A stretch of DNA of 40,273 nt from JBCCFW01 sp039029535. GTDB lineage: Bacteria > Acidobacteriota > JBCCFW01. The translations under genes and the position numbers were made by a program. The notes under the pieces are model-generated. The model was not told the origin of the DNA and did not search any database. It saw nothing but the letters and a program-made list of their open reading frames with translations. Of the stretch, positions 35,499 through 40,273 are shown one piece after another. Position 1 is the first letter of the stretch. The number at the start of each line of letters is the position of its first letter. The stretch lies in the NCBI GenBank assembly GCA_039029535.1, contig JBCCFW010000050.1:1-40273 (forward strand). The letters run 5' to 3'.

Positions 35499-37115
35499 AT
35501 GACACGTTTCGATCGAAGGAAGTTCCTCACCCAGCTCGGTTCGGGGATGGCCCTGGCGGCCTTGTCCGGGGCCCTGCCCAAGACGGCGCTCGCGAGCTGC
35601 ACGGCGACGGCCGGCTCGCCGACTCCCTGGGGGGCGATCCCGCCGGGGATCATGCCGCCGGGCTATCAGCCCCGTCGGGTCCTCGAGATCTTCCTCGATG
35701 GCGGCTTCTCACCCTGGGAGAGCTTCTGGCTCGGTGAGGACAACGCCAGCAACCTCCTCTGGCGAGGCATGGACGAGGGGGCGGACATGACCTGGCACTG
35801 CACGGGCGGCTCGGACAACCAGCCGCCGGTGCAGGGCGCGACCAACGCGCCGGCGCAGGGCTCGGTCCGCCATCAGTTCCTCGGCTGGGACCAGCTCGGC
35901 AACCGCGTGAACTTGGGGCCCGCGACCAAGCCGTTGTGGCATCCGGCCATCACGTCACGCCTGTGCCTGTCGGCCATGGAGCACGATCTCCCGCCGCACG
36001 AGGCGGCCATCCCGCTGGCGCTCACCGGCAACCGGCTCGGCAATCCGCGTCTGGCCGGGCTCGGCGCCGCCATCGCGCACCGCGAGTTCTCCATCAACCC
36101 GGGACGCATCACCCCGGCGTCGTGGGTGTTGCAGCCCGGCGTGCGAGGGGGGACGGCGTCTCGCGTGGCCGTGGCCACGGGACAGCATCCGGCGTACTCA
36201 CGCCCGGTGCGGATCAAGATGGGCTCGACGGCCTTCCTCAGCCAGCTTGCTCGCAGCGGCATCCTCAGCGCGCAGGACGATCTCCTCGACTGGTACCGCA
36301 CGCAGTACTGCGACTGGCTGCGTTGGCAGGGTGTCATCACCGGATCGCCGGTGCGCTCGACCGCTCACGAGGCCTACGAGGCGGCGGTCGAGACGGCCCT
36401 GTCGGCCGGCAACCTCCAGGCCCTGCTGTCGGGGCAGAGCTTCGTGCCGTCGACGACGACCACCTGCGCGAGCCTCGGCACGCCGACAACGGAGAACAAC
36501 TGGGCCCGCGTGGCCCTCGATCTCGCGCGACACCTGCTCAACCCCACCCAGGGTGACGCTCGCTACGTCTGCGTCATCGATCCGGGTCTCGAGCACGGCT
36601 ATGACAGCCACGGGGGCGGGAACATCCCGACTCGGGAGGACTTCTTCCGAGTGCAGTCGACCAACATCTGGAACATGTGCTCGGCGCTGGCGGACATCCT
36701 CGATCTCACCGGCACCGACGCGACCAAGGTCTCGCTCGACGACACGCTCATCCTCATCAACACCGAGTTCGGTCGCTCGTCGAACTGGTTCGACGGACCG
36801 GCCAACAGCGGTCGGGGCCACAAGGTCAACGGCTACGTGAACGTGCTCATCGGTGGCCCCATTCCGGCGGCGGGCATCGCCGGTGGGCTCACCGCCGACG
36901 CGGCCGCGCAGCCGCAGCCGGTGAGCTACATGGGACAGACCGTGGAGAGCCGCTTCACGCCAACGGACATTCGGTCGGCGCTCATGTTGGCGGCGGGCGT
37001 GTATCCGTTTGCCAACGAGAACTTCGGCATCGGCGACGTCAGTCAGCGTTGTCGAGGCAACCTCACCGAGGCGGGCGCGGCCGCCGCCATCAAGTCCCAG
37101 CTGCTCGGGATCTGA
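35499..37115 (+). CDS. Tat-exported DUF1501-family protein
   Basis: This is a 538-aa protein. I chose the ATG at 35499 because GAGAGGA lies just upstream and a twin-arginine signal (DRRKFLTQLGSGMALAALSGA, Arg6-Arg7) follows directly, with cleavage near ALA|SC. The body carries DUF1501/alkaline-phosphatase-superfamily landmarks: LEIFLDGGFSPWESFW near the start of the mature chain, YDSHGGG (Asp369, His371), INTEFGRSSNWF (Glu423) and GRGHKVNGYVNVLIGG. Such proteins fold in the cytoplasm, probably with metal, and are exported folded. The next gene starts 12 bases later, so the two form an operon. In planctomycetes DUF1501 genes are characteristically paired with CxxCH DUF1549/DUF1553 proteins. 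The substrate is unknown. Confidence 0.88.
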   Translation: MTRFDRRKFLTQLGSGMALAALSGALPKTALASCTATAGSPTPWGAIPPGIMPPGYQPRRVLEIFLDGGFSPWESFWLGEDNASNLLWRGMDEGADMTWHCTGGSDNQPPVQGATNAPAQGSVRHQFLGWDQLGNRVNLGPATKPLWHPAITSRLCLSAMEHDLPPHEAAIPLALTGNRLGNPRLAGLGAAIAHREFSINPGRITPASWVLQPGVRGGTASRVAVATGQHPAYSRPVRIKMGSTAFLSQLARSGILSAQDDLLDWYRTQYCDWLRWQGVITGSPVRSTAHEAYEAAVETALSAGNLQALLSGQSFVPSTTTTCASLGTPTTENNWARVALDLARHLLNPTQGDARYVCVIDPGLEHGYDSHGGGNIPTREDFFRVQSTNIWNMCSALADILDLTGTDATKVSLDDTLILINTEFGRSSNWFDGPANSGRGHKVNGYVNVLIGGPIPAAGIAGGLTADAAAQPQPVSYMGQTVESRFTPTDIRSALMLAAGVYPFANENFGIGDVSQRCRGNLTEAGAAAAIKSQLLGI

Positions 37116-37127
37116 GGAGACATGGAC

Positions 37128-40100
37128 ATGAATCGAGACCATCACCGCCGACTCTCCCTTCTCGTCGTCTTGCTCGGCATGCTCGGGCTGACCAACTGCG
37201 GCCTGCCTCCCGTCGACGACAACGGCGAGCGCTCGTTCGTCGTGCAGGCCACCGCGGACCTGCTCGGCCGCCCCGTGAAGAGCGAGGACGAGATCGAGCT
37301 CCTCACCGACATCAGTGACTTGCTCGGTCGTGGGCCGACCATTCAGCTCCTGCAGTCCCAGCCCGAGTACGTCGACCATTGGACCGACGTTCTCTTCGAG
37401 GATCTTCGTATCCAGCGCAACGGGGCTCGCACCCACCCGAAGACTTGCTACGACGACCCGACCCCCTTCGGGTACTCGTTCACGCCGACCCTGGCCAACG
37501 TCATGCGTTACTTCGACGCCGACGACGGCGGCTGGCCGCTCAGCCAGGAGTTCAACATGGTCGACGTGGCGCACTCGTCGATCCGCTTGAAGGACCTGTC
37601 GGTCTTGTATCGGGCGCATCTCTATCCGCTGCTGACGCAGGCCGGCAAGGGTGACGAGAACGCGCGCCGCAAGCGGATGGGGGACGAGGTCGCCCGGATC
37701 TATCTCGACCGCCAGCTCGACTGTCAGGGCTGTCACACCACGGGCTTCTCGACCACCGACGACTACGGCCAGGCCGACGCCTGGGACCGCTTCGATCCCA
37801 TCGCGATCCTCTTCGAGCAGACCGCGTTCTCGGGGCCCACGCCCGACTACCAGGCCGCCTTCCGCACCGACGTGCGTCGAGACACGCTGGGCGGTGCGCT
37901 GCCGGGCGTCCATCCCTGGGACGGCGCGGGCGGTGGCCTGGCGCCGGAGTGCGTCCGTCGAATCACCTACAACGGGGCGACCCAGACCGAGCAGTTCGAG
38001 GGCTTCGAGCTGCCGGGCTCGCTTCCCGACGGTGACGTCGACGCCGAGTTCGCGGAGGCCATGGGGGTCCGCTTCACGGTATTCCAGGTGGAGGAGGTCC
38101 TGCGTCAGGGCTTCGCCGACCTGCGCGCGAACCCGCCGACCACGACGATCTTCACCCCGCACACCTTCGGTGGCAGCGACGACAACGGCAATCCGCTGAC
38201 GACCCTGCCCGGTCCGCAGGCAGCGGCCTACCTCATCTCGGCGACCATCGTGAACAACGTCTGGGAGGAGATCTTCGGCGGACGTCTCAACATCGCCCAC
38301 TACTATCCGCGCAACGGGTCTCAGCGTTTCTGGCTCACGCTCTACACGGAGCACTTCATCAACTCGGGGTACTCGCTGCAGGCGATCCAGCAGGCGATGA
38401 TGAGCTCGGCCCTCTACAACCGGAAGTCGCCGCGCTTCGGCACGGGCACGACGCCCTACGACCTGCCCATGGTGTACGACCCCTGGGTCGAGCGTGACCC
38501 GCGGGTGAGCGATGCCGAGCTCATCGCGGCCGGCGTGAACCCCAATTCGCCCGCGCTCTACCACAACGGACAGGGCGACATGGTGCATCGCTACTCGGTG
38601 CCGAACCTCGTCTCGCGTCTCTCCGGTGCGCTCGACTGGCCGGAGTACGAGCGCTATCCGGACAACGGCTACCCGAGCACGGCCTTCGTCACCGAGATCG
38701 GTGGCTATCTCTCGGAGCGAGACACCGGCAACGACGGCGTGGACTTCCAGTCCTTCCTCGCCTGGCAGGCCGGCGTGGCGCAGCCGCCCAACCATGGAGG
38801 CGACGACTGGCTCGAGGACCTGGCGGACCACGTGACGAGCGCGACCGGTCCCATTCCCCTCAGCGACGTCGTGCGGACGGTGAAGACCCGCATTCTCGGT
38901 GACCCCGAGCTGCACTCCACGCCGTCGAGCATCCTCAGCGAGCAGGTCGCCATCCAGACGCTGCTCGGCTTGCCGCTGACCACCGATGCCACGACGCTCT
39001 CGTCGGGCTTCCTCGAGGTCAAGCTGCGTGACTACGCGGGTGTCTTGCTGAGCTCGCCGCAGTTCATGTTGGCGGGCTTGCAGCCGCAGGCGACGCCTCC
39101 CGGCACGCCGCTCGAGCCGTACTGTGAGAGCCCGCCGTGCAGCTACGACGATCTCTGCGCGATCTACCGTGGTTACCTCGACCTGCTCGGCCATGAGATC
39201 GAGTGCGGTGTCCGCGAGGTGACCCTGCGCGATCCCGGTCCGGTGGGTGGGACTGGTGACGATCCCTTGCGCGTGGCCCGCAAGAAGGCCTTGACCGGGC
39301 TGTGTCCCGACGGCCTCTGTGGCTTCGCTCCAGTCGAGCGTTCCTGTCCCGATGCCGGGCGGGGACGACCGGGCGTGCCCGAGTACGAGCTGCCGAGCGC
39401 GCCGTCGCTCCCCACGACGCCCGGTCGCACGCGGGGTGAGACGCCGGCCCCGGCAGCGGTGCGTGTCCCGGCCCCGGAGTGCGTGACCTTCCAGTCCCGT
39501 CGTGATCCGACCTGTCGTGGCGGCTTCCCCTGTGCGGAAGAGCCGCCCCTGGACGATCGCGAGGGTCGGCTCGTCGCTCTCGCCGAGGGCGCGGTCGTGG
39601 TCGAGGCCGAGAACGTGCTCGTCGTGGGCGAGACCGCGAGTGATCCCGGTCCCGTGCTGGGCGCTCCCGGCTCGGGCTCGCTCGGCACCCGCGGGTCGGC
39701 CGGTGCTTCGGGCACCGCTGGCGCGACGACGACCGCCGCGAGCACGAGCCGAGCGACCCGGAGCAGCTCACGACGTGGGGAGCAGCCCCGACCGGCCAGC
39801 TCTCGGATGCTGCGTCCGGGTGAGGTCCTGAAGGCCGGTCAGGTCCTGCTGCTGAGCGACGAGTCGCGCTTCCTCGCGGAGGCCCCGCTGCGTCGCTTCG
39901 AGCTCAACGCGACGCAGCTTCCCGATGACGAGATGCGTCATCGCGAGGCAGAGCTCCTCCGTCAGCTCGAAGAGGTGGCGATCGCTGCGTCCGTCGAGGC
40001 GGAGGACGACCCGGGAGCCGAGTGGCCGCAGCTCGTCGACGCGGTGGTCGAGCGCATCAAGCGCAACCGCCTGGTCGAGCGTGGCGGTCGGGGCTTGCTC

Positions 40101-40273
40101 GGTGAGGGCCGACGCATCGAGCTCGAGGTCGTGGGAACCAGCGCGATCGGCCTGGCGCTCGACGTCCCGCTTCCGGTAATGACCGAGGCACTGCACGGAT
40201 TCCGCGGCGTCTCGCGGCGCTACGAAGCCAAGGGCACGGCGGCAGGCGTCTCGGTCGTCGACGACTACGCCCA
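37128..40273 (+). CDS. Secreted or lipoprotein DUF1549/DUF1553-like protein with CxxCH motif (partial, 3' end off the window)
   Basis: The frame is open to the right edge (1048 codons, no stop). The ATG at 37128 is preferred over 37122 because AGGAG lies eight bases from it but only two from the other. The N-terminus is a hydrophobic signal (SLLVVLLGMLGLTNC); Cys may be lipidated, but the box LTNC is atypical. A single haem-binding motif CQGCH (Cys199-His203) lies in the first third. NNVWEEIFGGRL and GYSLQAIQQAMMSSALYNR match the pattern of the DUF1553 end region. This points to a DUF1549/DUF1553-like cytochrome partner of the upstream DUF1501 protein. After ~residue 650 come CESPPCSYDDLC-type Cys pairs, then a long Ser/Ala/Thr linker, then a charged helical segment. 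From ~40140 the frame reads as MurC (see separate entry). Confidence 0.82.
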   Translation, partial: MNRDHHRRLSLLVVLLGMLGLTNCGLPPVDDNGERSFVVQATADLLGRPVKSEDEIELLTDISDLLGRGPTIQLLQSQPEYVDHWTDVLFEDLRIQRNGARTHPKTCYDDPTPFGYSFTPTLANVMRYFDADDGGWPLSQEFNMVDVAHSSIRLKDLSVLYRAHLYPLLTQAGKGDENARRKRMGDEVARIYLDRQLDCQGCHTTGFSTTDDYGQADAWDRFDPIAILFEQTAFSGPTPDYQAAFRTDVRRDTLGGALPGVHPWDGAGGGLAPECVRRITYNGATQTEQFEGFELPGSLPDGDVDAEFAEAMGVRFTVFQVEEVLRQGFADLRANPPTTTIFTPHTFGGSDDNGNPLTTLPGPQAAAYLISATIVNNVWEEIFGGRLNIAHYYPRNGSQRFWLTLYTEHFINSGYSLQAIQQAMMSSALYNRKSPRFGTGTTPYDLPMVYDPWVERDPRVSDAELIAAGVNPNSPALYHNGQGDMVHRYSVPNLVSRLSGALDWPEYERYPDNGYPSTAFVTEIGGYLSERDTGNDGVDFQSFLAWQAGVAQPPNHGGDDWLEDLADHVTSATGPIPLSDVVRTVKTRILGDPELHSTPSSILSEQVAIQTLLGLPLTTDATTLSSGFLEVKLRDYAGVLLSSPQFMLAGLQPQATPPGTPLEPYCESPPCSYDDLCAIYRGYLDLLGHEIECGVREVTLRDPGPVGGTGDDPLRVARKKALTGLCPDGLCGFAPVERSCPDAGRGRPGVPEYELPSAPSLPTTPGRTRGETPAPAAVRVPAPECVTFQSRRDPTCRGGFPCAEEPPLDDREGRLVALAEGAVVVEAENVLVVGETASDPGPVLGAPGSGSLGTRGSAGASGTAGATTTAASTSRATRSSSRRGEQPRPASSRMLRPGEVLKAGQVLLLSDESRFLAEAPLRRFELNATQLPDDEMRHREAELLRQLEEVAIAASVEAEDDPGAEWPQLVDAVVERIKRNRLVERGGRGLLGEGRRIELEVVGTSAIGLALDVPLPVMTEALHGFRGVSRRYEAKGTAAGVSVVDDYA
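40140..40273 (+). other. MurC-like motif segment at the right edge
   Basis: In the same frame as the lipoprotein gene, the last 44 codons read SAIGLALDVPLPVMTEALHG followed by FRGVSRRYEAKG and GVSVVDDYA, ending inside the H codon. This matches the junction of the central and C-terminal domains of UDP-N-acetylmuramate:L-alanine ligase (F.GV.RR.E..G ... DDYAHHP). The preceding residues have no Mur-ligase ATP-binding domain. A-ending codons (GTA, GCA, GGA, GAA) are more frequent here than upstream. Confidence 0.6.

Noticed and set aside
36198..39194. 998-codon open frame on the minus strand
   Set aside because: It is antisense to the DUF1501 gene and the lipoprotein gene, which carry clear motifs; the composition is typical of a shadow frame.

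Overview
The window is very GC-rich and gene-dense. Nearly everything in it encodes exported proteins built from repeat and adhesion modules: FG-GAP propeller blades, thrombospondin type 3 (TSP3) calcium repeats, MopE-like Asp/Cys repeats, dockerin-like EF-hands, LamG, bacterial Ig-like domains and a PPC domain. It ends with a Tat-exported DUF1501-type protein followed by a CxxCH lipoprotein resembling DUF1549/DUF1553. These modules, the Cys-rich GACC repeats and a kinase-RDD fusion suggest a marine or sediment Planctomycetota-type bacterium. Myxococcota is the main alternative because of the MopE-type motifs. There is no rRNA, tRNA or CRISPR array, and I recognise no transposase. The placement is inference only.

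Layout. (a) 1-7268, minus strand: a tightly packed four-gene operon of secreted proteins. From upstream to downstream these are a 1141-aa protein with an N-terminal dockerin-like pair, a 412-aa unknown, a 509-aa TSP3 protein, and a Gly-rich surface protein cut by the window edge. (b) 7457-10970, plus strand: two FG-GAP proteins, the second with an N-terminal TPR-like region. (c) 11227-19649, minus strand: an FG-GAP/TSP3 protein and two adjacent paralogues of about 1030-1070 aa with a CBM9-like N-terminus. (d) 19926-23515, minus strand: the only clearly cytosolic block, with a protein of four zf-TFIIB zinc ribbons, a Ser/Thr kinase fused to an RDD membrane domain, and an ADP-ribosylglycohydrolase. 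(e) 23595-30047, minus strand: a 2150-aa secreted protein with LamG, TSP3, a lipase-like alpha/beta-hydrolase whose nucleophile position is Asp, and a C-terminal dockerin-like pair. (f) 30366-34124, plus strand: a subtilisin-like protease with three near-identical 160-aa repeats and a PPC domain, convergent with a duplicated-domain secreted protein (34164-35303). (g) 35499 to the end, plus strand: the DUF1501/DUF1553-like pair.

The operon in (a), the dockerin-like cassettes and the hydrolase and protease suggest a cell-surface or extracellular calcium-dependent assembly. Partner (cohesin-like) proteins are not visible here. At least seven of the secreted proteins have a predicted signal-peptide junction of the form A|Q.

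Both extreme ends look abnormal. The last ~135 bases read in frame as the MurC motif region fused to an unrelated lipoprotein, and the first ~115 bases do not look like a continuation of the gene they overlap. The odd window length suggests these are contig ends, so chimeric assembly is the first explanation to test.
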